From contig CAADRB010000030.1 of the NCBI GenBank assembly GCA_900708905.1, positions 1,739,139 to 1,803,138 of the forward strand: a DNA stretch of 64,000 bases, given 5' to 3'. Shown piece by piece: positions 36,119 through 49,900 of this stretch. A program made the translations under genes and the position numbers. The first letter of the stretch is position 1. Every line of letters begins with the position of its first letter. Origin of the DNA: Hymenolepis diminuta (lineage: Eukaryota; Platyhelminthes; Cestoda; Cyclophyllidea; Hymenolepididae). Under the pieces are notes generated by a model. That model was not told where the DNA came from and did not search any database. It was given only the letters and a program-made list of their open reading frames with translations.

Positions 36119-39100
36119 AGTCCACCAAACATGTTTTTAACGATGAATTGAAAGTAGGCTGAGTTAGCGCCCTAGCCAACCAACACTTTCTTGCAAGCAG
36201 ATAACATGGGTGCTGAATCGATGAGAGGCTGGCACCTTAGACATACCCAACCTATTTCTCATGCTGCTCTAAGTGGTAGCAGCTGCTGTAGCTATTTTAG
36301 CAAGTTAATTGCTTCTTTTCACCCTTTATTCCACCTGGTCCAGCTTTCTATCCTTTTAAATCTCGTGGAATTTTACGCTTCTTTACACTAGAATATTCTT
36401 CTTGCGTTGATTTCGTTCTTGATAAATAAAGAGCGGTTTGACCAGATTCCCCATACCCACTCATCTCCATTATTAAGCATGAATCTTTTGCCATTTTCAT
36501 CAATATTACAGTTACTGGAGGGGGAATAGTGACAGTTCAAGATTCCAAATTAGTTCCCTCAGCCAGAGGATAGACCCTCCTTATTCTTGGGATCTTATTT
36601 TGAGATTTATTATTCCGTTAATTTTTGAAGGCCTGTAGTATCCTTGGGATTTACGGTTATTTGACGTCAAGCACCTTTTCTTTGCATCCAATAGCGCATA
36701 AAACTAAGAAACGGTTTCCTTTTGTTTTGTAAAGATTTCCAAGATTTTTAAGGGGAAATAGACTACGATTTTTATGGCAAATTCATAAAAGCGTTAGATT
36801 TGCATGGCATTTAATAATTTTTTATTGATGGGTGTTGACAAGTGTGGCTTTGATTTGAACTTATGACTATGAAATATTAGCTAGATCTGGGCTGAGGCAC
36901 TGGTTTTATTCTGAAATAATTTAAAGTATAACTATGTTGCTTGCATTAGAAATATTGGAGACATCGGTTTTGATATTTATGAAACTCATACTGGGTGGAT
37001 GAAGGCATTGAAACTTATTTAGAATGGAGCAGTTTAATGAGGGAACATATTGCTCCAATAAATCCCTACATTAATTTAAAACGGTTAATAAATTAAAAGA
37101 TAAATTGTGGAAGTAATAACTGTTCATTTCAAAAGTTGTAAGAGCTGCAGGTCGCCATTAATTGACCAACAATACAACTTAATACTAAACCCAGATAGTG
37201 CATTCATCATAAAAAAATGAAGATATTGAAAGAAACAGAAGTGTACACTCTCATACGCTTATTGAAGGAGAGTACACTAGCTTAGAGGTCGAAAAAATAG
37301 CACAGAAATCTTGATAAGATACTACCATTCTAAGCTTCTATGATCTTCGTCATTATATAGAAAGAAATGGTCAGGTGGAGGGGTGAATATCTGCATTCGA
37401 AGAAAACGAATGATGCTTTTGCTTTAGAGTTGCTAAAAGTTTCTACTGATAGAGGGAGAATATGAATAAATGGGAGTTAATAGGCAAAATTTGAAAGGGA
37501 AATAGTCACAGGTAGAGCAGACAGAAGCTAGATATTGGGTAGGTAGAGAACTGGCTGAAAAACTAAGGGAATAGCCGACTGAAGTAATATAGCAAGATCA
37601 ATATACATTAATTATCGATCAGTTTGTGAAACATACGATGGTGTATAAAGTCGGTGAGAAAAGGCACAAGCTCCAGGTTACTAATCATGTGATCAAACAG
37701 CAGGTTAAGTTACTTGCAATGACCTCAAAAACGTCTAGAAAATGAATTGCTATAACATTTACCTAACCATTGACTGTTTTTCCTTTCCATCGAATTTTTA
37801 GATGGTCTGTTTATCCATGAGCCATCAGTATGAATACCCAAGAGTATTAAATAATATTCTGAAATTCGAAATTTAAATAGACCGATCTTCTTGTCGACAT
37901 AAGTTCAATAAAAGGAATTCCAAGGCAAATTTGGAATATCACTCGATTCAGATAAGGAGTATGTATCCCGAGGCCACACTTCTCCTTTTCTAACTTCTTT
38001 CCAGCAGAATTAATAGGTGTATTAGACCTTTCTCGTCACCTTTGATTTGGCAAATGTATATTTGAATATGACATCTCTCATCCCCTCTTGCAAAGATAAG
38101 CCCCAAATCCAGACATGCAAAAACGAAGGATGTAGTATAATTAAACAAAATGCATTATACTAAAAGTAGTCGTTTGGTATTCATTTCATACAGTGCTATT
38201 TGCAGAGCACACATTTTGAGTGAGAAGTAATCACAATGTCATGTTGAGGAAGTTCTATAGAGATAGATACAGTTAGAATTAACTCAGATATTAATTTAAC
38301 AAGGTCTAATTATATACTTAACTCCTGCTGCAGTACTGATAACAGTTTTGTCAAGACTAATGTCAAGAGGTTGAGAGTAGCGAATGACGTGGTGACTGAC
38401 AGGCCTCTTGAGGGATGTGAATGCTAATCCCCTAGACAAAACATAGACTCTGTGACCTGGAGCTATGCTTGTTAGATTTCCGTTAGAAAGATTAACCTTA
38501 ATCATAAAAATAAGTGAATGGGGTCTACGAACTCAAATATTTGCACAAATGAGAAAAAGTCGATGAAGAATTACAACAACACAGTTAGAAACTAATTCTT
38601 TTCCTTGACGCACATTTGAGCTGTTCCAAATATTGCGTAATAGATTTATTTATAAAAGTGTTTTGGGATAATTTAGCTTTTAGAAACATTTTTGCCAACT
38701 CACTTGATAACTTTGAGTAAATATTTTAATGTGATTAACGCTTAGGTGAAGTGAAGATTGTCACATGCCAAGTCGTCTAGAAAATTAAGACGAAAATTTT
38801 TTCTAATTACTACTCAGAGGAGCATTTTATAGTTAATTTTGTCCCAGAAAAAGAGAAGCTGAAAACATGCGAATTTCTAAAGAATTATTTCGACAGTTTC
38901 TCTTCATTTATGAAGGGTTAATACAAACTGAACATGAATAAAAAATGCCTGCATCTTTTATTTTTTTTGCCCAAATATTGGTCTGGTTCAATAAATAAAC
39001 AGTATCATGCGTTTGCATAAGACCATCTTGGCTTATAAACTGATAGAAAGCGTTAATGATTCCACAGATAGCTTTTTGTGTTATTTTACTGCCATCCGCG

Positions 39101-40592
39101 AAAAAAGATTGCAGTGTCGTCTTCCAAATCTTACATAGTTACACATTCCTCAACTACTTTTCTAAAGTAATCAGTTATCTTGGGGGTGAGTAATTGCGCC
39201 CCATGAATACGCACGTGTAAATATTTCCCAAACTTTAAGTCGATGAATTTAGATGGATTATCAACAATCGACCTGATTTAATATAGAGTTGACTGCGAGT
39301 ACTTGTTGATATGTGTTCCATATTCAAACAAGTAATCGATAAATTAGAATTTGTATCTATTCTTTGTGTGCCACATACGATCATGTTTTAAATTAGTAAC
39401 TCAAGTTTGATTTATCTTCAGTCCGTATATAAAGATCTAAAGATCCAGGAAAATCAAACGACAAACTTCCTGTAAAGATCCTTGAAATTAAGAATTTTCA
39501 TTTTTCCCAGAAACCAGTTGCTAATGATGGTGATGGCTCATTACAGTGGTACGTGCTCAGATTTGTGCTGGGTCGGCCATCAAGAATGGTCATGCAAAGT
39601 GGGATCTCGAGAGATCTAGAAATATTGCAGATGAATGCTTAAAATATGATTCGAATTTAAAATAAAATGCAGTATTATATGTTATAAATAAATGTTTAAT
39701 AATTAATATATTCGGTTTTTAAATATACAATTTCTTCTTAATCAGTTTTAGATTTTTCGATGCTAAATAGTCCTTCCTTGTCCCTTTTCTAGAGCACTTT
39801 ACCCGAATCTAGTAATATGTGTAAAGCCGGGGGATAAATATGGGATATCAGTGACAGAAATAAAAAAAATAACGGATTAACTTCTTGTGATGTATTTGTT
39901 TTTTTGGATGATTTTAGGAGATATTCGTAAAATTCACGATGCTAAACTAATCCAGTCATAGATAGTAATCTAAATAACGTCAAATCCTCAAATATGAAAA
40001 AATACAGCTATTTGGGAATGGTTTTCATCTAACCATCTCACAGTTGTTTTACTTTGTTTGGTATTTAATCCATTTTTCTGCCTGCAGACTATGTCTTGAT
40101 TTTCTCATAATTTGTAATAGGCAAGGCCCCGACAATTGGGCACATTCTTCTGCTTGCTAAGATCAAAGCTGTTGTATACTCTGTATTTCGTTCAAATATA
40201 GATAATTCGCACCCACGTCTGCCGCTTTTACCTTGACGAAAGACTTTAGTCTAACTGGTATTTTTTGTAATAAATTAATGTTTCCTAAGATAGAGCAACT
40301 ATTGCAATAAACTTATTAATACTTAGATTGAACGTAATTAATTCTAATAAACAAACAAGGAACAGTTATCGGCGAGGACAGACATGATCTCTTCAAACTT
40401 CCCTTTTTACAACTCTAAAATAAGAAACATAATGTACACTGAATCTGATCAGGTATAGGAGAAAGTGGCAGCTATCAGGACCTGATGACTTGAGCTCAGA
40501 ATTTGTACTCTTTCGATAGGAGAAGGAGGGAGAGGAAAATGAATCAGACAAATGAATTAGAAAAAGATGTGGTATACACAACAGTGGTTGAT

Positions 40593-40906
40593 CTAGGAAG
40601 GCGATTGTTCCACATTACTATCTAGATGCTCCTCCTTCATCATCTCCTCCACATAATGTTCCTTTTCATCTATATCTCTTTCTTCTTCATGAACCGAAGT
40701 GCTTTCAAGACGCGGAGGCTGTTCTACACGATGTTTACGAACTTTCTTTTTGAGTTCGCGGATGTAACGAGCTAACCACTTAAATTTGGAGACGACTTCT
40801 TCTTGCATCAGTTTGATACACATGGCAAAAACGGAGAGTCCTACAGCTACGTATATTGTAATTATGATCAATTTCTCTTTGGGATTGGTCGAATCAACTT
40901 TGGTAC
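40593..40906 (-). CDS. K2P exon 4 (residues 797-900): TM4 and C tail
   Basis: Completes Gly797 and reads TKVDSTNPKEKLIIITIYVA, then VGLSVFAMCIKLMQEEVV, the conserved TM4 end. A basic stretch (IRELKKKVRKHR) is followed by a Glu-rich tail (EEERDIDEKEHYVEEMMKEE). Stop TAG at 40593-40595. Confidence 0.95.
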
Positions 40907-43900
40907 CTAAAAAATAACAGTAAATATTGAAATAAAGCATATATAAACGAATGAAATAATGTTAATGAAACAATAATAGACGGGGATATTTCAATAACTT
41001 TTATCCAGAGTTTTTGAAAACACATGGTTTTTTAATATGCGGAAGAAATATTTAAAATCTGTAATATCTAATCTCTATATTTAGTATCTCTCTTTATTTT
41101 TTCCAGGACTGTCGGTATCTAGCAAACGGCAAAAGTTTGGAGCTGATTATATCCAAATGGAATAATTTTCAAGAAACGTTTTTCATTTAAAATATTGGCA
41201 ACATGTACTCACATAACTCACTTAAATGTCATGATGAAAAGAAAGAATAACTGTAAACATTTATCAGTATAAAGACTGACGAACTTTTAAACGAAAAATT
41301 TTGAAACAAGTAAAATTTGTTTAAGTTTGGATCAGATCGTTTCATTTTAATTCGATTTCTTTATATTCCCAAATTTAATTTAATTTTTCCTCTCANNNNN
41401 NNNNNNNNNNNNNNNNNNNNNNNNNNNNNNNNNNNNNNNNNNNNNCTGCTTATATTTCCACTTATTATTATCGTGTAATTAGTTACTTTTAGCTCTCATC
41501 CCATTTCTGCTATTAGCCCAGTACTTAAGTTATGAGTGTATAATAAACTTGTGAGTTAGAGGTGTACCATCCAGTGAAATAAGAAGTTTTTAACTTTGAA
41601 ATGAAAAAAAAAATGAAATGTCTACGCTATCTATTATCTCGAATCGATCATTAGATTTTATTCAGTTGTTGTGTGTAGGACTGTTCCCCAATTTTGAATT
41701 CCTCAGTTATTGTGTACTTGCCTTGTGAATTCTATTCTTTCTCAGAGTTACTTACTTGACCTATTTGTTTCAAGATTGTGTCTCCTCTGTGTTCTCCCCT
41801 AATATATATTTTGCCACCAAATTTGACTCATTTCTGACTTGTGGTTGCTGAGTTAATGTAGCTGGAATGGAAACTAATTTACATCAGAGCTTCAAAAATT
41901 CCAGAGTTTGCATTTGCTCAACCTCACTTGCACCAGTGGTGCAATTGACGAAAGTTAGCGTTAAAAAATAGTGAGAAATCTATAGATCAAAATGGTAATA
42001 TATTTCTTTGCAAATAAAAAACCATATATATGTCTTCATAAATTAATAGAAAACCAAATGTCTCTGTATAAAGCTACGGCTACTCAAACACCAAGAGGAG
42101 GAAAGAAGAAGACTTTTAGCTCAAATGACGGTTCATTATTGAGAAAAAAATGATTTGATATATAATAATAATTGGCAGACTGGTTTACCAGTATTGGCAA
42201 TGATGGGTTCATCGCTAGTGCTCTGCCATATCCAAGTCCTAGCATAGGAATCCGATAGTCGATAGTTCAGTACATGAAAGATGAACTCAGAAGTGCACTA
42301 AGTGCGTTCTTAGTATACTCACTCAAATACACCGAAAATATTCTATTCGATTTGCTAAGAGAGTCAAGAAACTAAACAATTTAAAAATAACGATGACAAT
42401 AAATTCTTGTGTCTCACTGGTTTTAGGTACGTGAGAGTTCATTAAAAACCCTCTATTAAAAAAACATTGAAAAATCAAAGTCCGCGAAAAAATATGTACG
42501 ACTTTAAACAGGATAAAACAATAAAGCAACATTAAAATTATTTGTTACTATTTTTGGGTCTTGAATCCTAGGTAACACTAATGTCAAATTGAATTAACCG
42601 TTACAATTGGATTATGTCAATTCCAGTGACAAGAGATAAAATAAAGAATTTAGAAATACTTAACCACATATCTTGCTTAAATATAAAGCTTAAAAGATGA
42701 TAAAAATAAGAAATTTTTAAAATGAATTTCAATCTACTTGAATAATTCTTTAACCATTTAAACTTTATTTTCTACATTTACAGTTTCAGGCACATTTTAA
42801 TAGGTCTTTAATATAAAACAACGAAATAACAAAATTGTTGGCTCATTTTATTTTTGAATTTAAAGTTAATTTAAAATTTCAATGTAAGCTCGGTTATGTT
42901 CATTTAAGGATCCAACCGAATTAAAGTACAAAGTACTAGAACCTTGATGACAAATCCCTGGCATTAAAACGCTCAAAATGAAGTATTAAATATATTTATT
43001 CGCGTAATACATAATTCTAATTTTACTGCAAAAGCAAAAAAATTGCACATCAGGGGGAAATAAAATTACTTTCGGTATTGCCTAAGAAAAATGTAGTTTA
43101 AAATATGAAACCTTTCTCTTTATGTAGGAATGACTACAAATTTTAATTGTAATTCTACGTACCCGGTACAATATCACCGAATCCAATTGTTGAAAGGGTT
43201 ACAAAGCAGAAGTAAGACCATTTTAAGTAGTTATTATCCTCCCAAATGCAGAAAACACATGCACCAATGAGGATATATGTGGTAACTATCATGATTGAAA
43301 GACTAATTGGCACAGTCACCTTGGAGATATCCTCCCCATCAAAATTATCCTCTCTATGATCTTGATTTAGTTCGTTGTTAGCTTCATTGACTGTGTCATC
43401 CGAGTAGTAACTCAATCGAACGGCTAGGTCGTTTGAAGAGTCAGCCAGCGAAGAAAGCATAGAAAGACGTGATTTCTGATAAAGAGGTACAGGAATATCT
43501 CTTCTTTTCCCATTTTGAGCCAGTGACGCCTTCGATTTTCGCTGAACTACCCTCACGGTAGGAGAGACTGTAGATTTTGTTTTGAGCTCTGGTCCTGAAT
43601 TCATCTGATTGTGCTCTAACTTTGGATCTAGGATCGGAGAAGTTGATTTTGCAGCAGTGAGGGAATTATTTGGTACAATTTTGGATTTTAAATCCTGTAG
43701 TGAGAAGCAAGTGATTACATTGTCTGCCAGATTCGAGTCGGGTGTTTTCTTTCGGTTGATTTCTAGAATTTTCCTATTTTCTGCTGACTCTTGTGGTTCA
43801 CTGCCGATTTTCGGTTCACAGGTAGACACCTGAGAAAGTGTTCGAAGTCTCTTCCGCATCTGCTTTCTCTGGTGTTGCATCTCTCGCCGATAGGATCTCA

Positions 43901-46900
43901 AGTAGTGCCCAGTTATGAAAGACTTGCATAAGCTGCGATAGTTTAGAAACTCGTTTGGTCCTGCTTGTAAGATAGTTTGGGTTCCTGTATTATGCGTTGG
44001 TGCATTGCGGATATCACATACACAAAAGTTAAATACTTTAGAATTATTGTCTAACTGTGGGAAATGAAAAGATTTTGGGGTATCGGCAGATTCATTCGCT
44101 ATTACTATTGCAGAGGGAGTGTTTGAAGGTAGTGTAAAAAGGTCAGGTTTAATGGTGAATTGGGGTGATGGTACGACTCTTGGAGACTTGGGTGAACTAA
44201 GAGATACTGTTCGCTTCAAATTTGAGTTTTCTTTGGCACTTTCCTCTTTTACATCAGAATTATTATTGAGCCAAAATGATCGTGAGGAATTTGTCGAAAC
44301 CTTGAAACGCATTCGATGATTTTCGGCTGTCGGAGTATCCTTAACCTGAAAAATACATTTTCGTGCCTTTAATAAAACCACAATATCTGAATTAAAATGT
44401 TTCATTTGACGAATTAATAGTGCAACTATTATATTTGATTTATAAAAAAGGGATTAGTCGTAAAGAAATCGTATATTATAATACGGATAAATTAAACTTA
44501 AGAACACAAATATACTTAAGTAACCTGAAGTTATTTTGTAAAAACGCTATCATTTAAATTATAAATTTCAGTTTAAACAAAACTAATTTCAAAATTGAAA
44601 TGTAAATTAATTTTGAATATGTCACTTCATATATTTCCACGAAAAGAGTTAAGTTGAAGGTAGCTACTGAAACGTTCACGGAATTTTCTGATATATTTCT
44701 AAGGCTTAGAGACACAAATTATACAATCTGTTTCTTACTCTTTGAGGATGCTTAGCATTTTTCTAGAAATACAAGTTATCCTACTTCAGTTTTCACAAGT
44801 TGTCTTCCTCCCAAAGGAAAAAAGAGAGTTTTACTTCTTCCAATCATAAACCCTTCACGAGTAAATCGTCACATTGGTTGGAGAAGGCCATGCAAAAAAG
44901 AAAATTCTTCCCTGTTGACTTGGCTCAAACATCTAACATTCTCACATGGGATCTTTTTTTCTTGGGGAGGGAAAAACTGCCGATGTAGAAAATCCAGTGA
45001 AGTTACTGGAGAGAACATAAAAACTAAACTTGTGGTTTTGAGTGGAAAGCCTCTAAAGAGTTAAGTGAAAGGCGAGAGAAAGGAGTTGAGAAGATTAAAT
45101 ATTCGCGTCTTTTCACACGCAATTAGCCATTGAGTTATAGTGAAAAGTTTGCCTTATCATTCTGCGTTTACATTTAAAGTTGTGTTTGAATTTCAAATAT
45201 TTTGCATTTATTGACGCCGTGTATTAATAAAGTGGTACCAGAGTTCTAAGTGGGCTATGATCTGTTAACCCTAATCGTACTGTTACTATCTTGATTATGT
45301 AGAATGCAAACCTCAATTCATTCCAACTCACATGTTTATAAAGTTAAAGGTGGGAGTGGTTACATCGTCCAATCTTGGCAAACTAGACAAAAATCGCAAG
45401 TAGAGCCATGTGGATTCCTAGTTTACAAGCCAAAACTCAATTTCACCTTTCTATGCTCTCTGAAAATGTTATATAAAAAATATATACCTTAATATCTAAA
45501 TCCCATGTTTGTAGATCACTAATAATATAGTTTCAGAATATACATTCATTTAAAATACATCGCTGAGTAAAAAGCATAAGACATAATGTTCATGTGTACG
45601 GGTTCGAATAGAAAATTGACAATGTTGGATAGCTGATCAACATCCGTTATTAGCCAGGACCCGCCTTACTTAACATCCTTGTATCGAAATTGGAAATATG
45701 ATCATATAGCTCTACTTGTGTCCAAACAAATTAAGATTGTAATAAATCTACAGATTTCAGCTTTTATCAACTAATGGCTTTGTAACTAAGTCCCATGGCA
45801 TCCATTAAAATTGTTCAATTCCTTCTTTCTACAGAATGAAGTTCTAAGTTCAAACAGACCATAATTACAACAAGAGTTTTGCAGAATTCTCGGCTTAAAA
45901 CTGAAAGCATCCGACTTAATTTTACTTCCCTTAGTAAATATTATATTTGAAGTCGTGCGTCTTCTGTCCAAATCACACCTTTAATGAATATAATCGATGG
46001 GAATTACATATTAATTAGTAAAGTTATTAGTACCCAAAAAGCAAAGCAGTTAAAATTTTTTCTGTCTAAACTTATATTATTTGCTAAAATAATGCTGATT
46101 TACACTAGTCCATTAATAAAAGGTTTTTATTGACTCAGAATAACGTTTAATAATTAAATTGTTAAAAGTCTCTGTTTGATTGTGAAAATCCATGGATTTA
46201 AACTAATAGGCCTATTGCATTAAAAGATCCAGAAAAATATAATTTCAAATATGGTATAATTGTAAGATTTAAATTACGAGATTCTAATCTTGAGAATACC
46301 AAGATTTCCTCGAACAGAAGTAACGATTTGATCCAAATCGTTCTTTAGAATCTTTGTTGTAGAAATATTTTGACTCATTTTTTGAGATTGACCTTATTTA
46401 GAGTGTTAAAAATATCATTATTATTACAATTTTCGTCATCGGAAAGCATCCGAACACATAAAAATATATAGCATTTCAATTAGGGCTAGGGAATTGGGAT
46501 TGAATGGAAGAATAAATTAACATCAGGGCTTAAAGAGAGTTAGGAGATTTGGTCATTAGAATCAGGTTGAAAACATTTTGCTTCTCGGACATAAGTAAAT
46601 GTTTCATGTTTTTATGTTTCAATGGCCAAAGTGGATTAATGATTATTTATTAAACAGTTTTCAGAATTGGAGGGCAGGTCAACCATTTCTCTACATTCTT
46701 CTTCTAATATTCCGGATTTCTGGCAAGGGTAATGAGAGTTATGATAATCCTATCACAAAGGAACTCATTGGAGTCTACTAAAGTTTACCAATCATAAATT
46801 TGGCATGCATTATATTTTATTGTTTTCTTATATCAGATATCCCGAACAAATTTAGGCCATATTTGTCACATAACTTCTCCCTTTCTTAACTTTCAAAACG

Positions 46901-49900
46901 GGCGTAACTGTAGAACTTGATGCAAAAATATATTTTATTCTTTCATTAGCGACTTATTTAAAAATATTCCAACTGATACTTTGGGATGCCAGTAATTATC
47001 TAGTACTGCGACAATGACAGACATGAAATAGTATTAAAATCTCTGTGCTTAATTCTCTCAAGATATTTCTTTGATTTTAGTCTAATGTCTTCAATTTCTC
47101 CACACCCAGCTTAGTGAGTTAAGTAGTTATTAGCTAATAATACTCTCTTTATCAGTCCATTTAGCCCTAATAACATTTAATGGTGTTTTATATATTTATT
47201 AGACATAACTATACTCGATTGCAATTGTCAGCGTTAATATCTAACAGAAATATAATAATTTTGAATGAAATCATGTTCTTACCTCATTTTCATTTTTTTG
47301 TTTTTGAAGTTCCAACCTGTCCATTTCGATGACATACTCATTACAAATTACATTGACTCCAACACAGTCCATCAACAAGTCCTCCTTCTTTGAAGTCTTT
47401 GGTTTATCTCTGCCCACAGCAAAAGTGCCTATTCTTCGAATGATATTGATATTGTTCCGGTGAAGGGATTCGTCTAAAAGGTAGTCCCGACGCAGTGTGA
47501 GATCAATATCCGATGTCCGTGCTTTCAGAGCATTGAGTATACTCCTCCTTCTTCGAGAATCCATATTGTTCAAGCAACCACCTTCACAACATCGACGACA
47601 TATCTTGGCGTAGAGAATTCGAAAGAGGGAAGCGAGGTAATCGCCAATATTGGTTAAGTAGAGGAATACAAGTGGAATGCCTATCAGTGCATAGATTATT
47701 GTAAGAAACTGGCCTATGCTCGTTTTGGGTACTGCGTGACCGTATCCTGAAAATAAAAATAAGTTACCTTTTTAATGCCTATTTGTTTTATTGGAGAATT
47801 ACTTGAGCAGTCTCATCTGCCTGCTCTTGTATGTAATACGATGCAAATAAATTGAAATGGCATGACCATTCGCAGAACGAAATTTTCCTGTGAACACGCT
47901 CTGAATACGTGGATATAATCTCAGCCATGAACATATGAACATAGAGATATCGCGAAGTTAACTTGATTGCTTATGAGAACAAGGACAAATCGGTGCTTCC
48001 ATAATTCAAAAAAAGTATGACACTTTAAGGCCGGACTTCAGTACCCGTTTCTTCTTGACCCCCTTCGTCTTTTCTCACGACAGTGGATTTGTCTATTGTT
48101 TTATTTATTCAAGTGCTTTCTTATATTTAAAACTTTAAGTTATAACAGTAAAACAAAAAATTTGCATCTCTGTTTAAGTTATATATTTAAGAAAATTCTA
48201 AGAAATTACTCTTATTACAGTTAATAATCAGTGAAATCTTGAATAAAGTTTAGAATTAATTGCCTGGCTTTAGGTATAAAAAGTGATATTTGCAGCAACA
48301 GTTGCGGTAGTAATCTCACAATTTAATGTACTAACCAAATTGTTTTGATCCGTGCGAGCTTGAACTTATCAAGAGGGCTAGTTTGATGTTCAAAATATGG
48401 AAAATTTAGTCATACTGTAACAAGCAGCATCTGATACACAGAATGTAGTGAATCCAAGGCACAGATGAAATACGACTCCTTTGATGTTCTGACCTTTAAA
48501 ACCCTAACCCTTTTTCAATCACTATTTTAGTTACCTTCGTGTTTAGAAGCTATTCCGCGATTTGGATTTGTATTGTAGCATTGTACTTGTTTAAAACTTT
48601 CATTATAGATAAGATGGAAGATACTTCCTCCAAGTGATGATCCAATTTATAGAAACGTTGACACTTGAAATATGTCGTATGTCAACAGGTGAGAGTACCC
48701 TAAATTAACGGAAAATTTTTCCATTATCTATATCTGGGCTTACTAAAAGACGGAACACGCCAGCATACTTTCGAGGAGGTTTTTTGAATAATATGCACTG
48801 TTCCACATTTTATCATTCAATCATTTGGCAATCCCAGGTACAAGCGGTGAAATTAATCTTAATAAGCAGACGTTAAATTTAACATGCATAGGTTCTTTTA
48901 CGCCAAGTTTATTCGATAAATCATTAATCAAAAATCAACGGCCTGAGTTGGAGAGGTGGTAAATAATTTTTGATGTGAAGGCTTGAAGAATTTGTCATCG
49001 GAAATTAAGGATTCCTTTACTTCAATCAAGCAGTGATTGGTGTTATTTTAGTAACTTTTTGGCTATATTTGAGGTTGTAAAATAGCTTTGAAGACTCTCA
49101 AGTTTAAATGAACTATTTTCCTATTCAAACATTTAACGGAATCATTAGCTCCCATAAGCATTGGTCAGCGAATAATAGAAATAAAAAATCTACTTTCTGC
49201 ATATATATGTAACTTGAAGCGAACACCTCCTTCACTTCTAAATTAATCTTTTGTCTTGAAAATCAAGTTAAAATCATTAACTGAATCTGTACCCATCTCA
49301 TATGTTCTTACGTATGACTAAACCTCTACCTTCTTTCCTGCAAAATCAAATTTTAACTTTATATATTCGTTAAATTATATATTTGTAACACTTTTTTCGT
49401 TAAAGGGGAGAAATTAAGTTCTTCAAAGGTTATTTCTCCAAGAATGTATGAAGGCCGAAGATTAGATCACAGAAGGCAAGGCGCTATAATTCTAGTAAGC
49501 AATTTCGATCCATAATAAGCTTTAATTTTCCAGAGGTTTGAGTTTTTCAACGCGAAAATATTACCTAATGGGAGAAATATATTTTATTGAATATTTCTCC
49601 CTGAGAAAATAAAATAGTTATTTTTTATGTCTGCCATATTTCCATTATATTTATATTATTGGCCCGTTTGTATATTTCAAGGTCATAGTTAAGGTTCGTT
49701 ATGCGCCGAATTGATTTATGTGCTCTCTCTCTTCCTGCTCCTTCCTAACTGGGATATTGTGATATCAAGTTTGTAGTTACGAAGATCTCAAAATTCGAAT
49801 ATTTATTCAGAAAACGGCTTTGGATATTTAAATGATCAAAATTTTCACTACGAAACAGCAGAAACAGTGAATAAGTTCTCAAGGAACAGGAGAATTATTG

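Larger units (their letters stand above)
25387..40592. other. Gene-poor interval between K2P 3' end and MsrB start
   Basis: Fifteen kilobases of AT-rich DNA. It holds an 86-bp near-identical duplicate pair (27936 and 28637), SINE-like copies (29870-30085 and 31598-31730), a TA microsatellite (36099-36118) and one weak candidate exon (34200-34539). Open frames near 29.2, 30.3, 30.6, 36.2 and 38.3 kb are short and match nothing I recognise. The 3' untranslated region of K2P must start at its right edge, but I saw no AATAAA within about 200 bases of the stop. Confidence 0.6.

Noticed and set aside
43609..44319. Plus-strand frames inside K2P exon 3
   Set aside because: Antisense to a confirmed coding exon.
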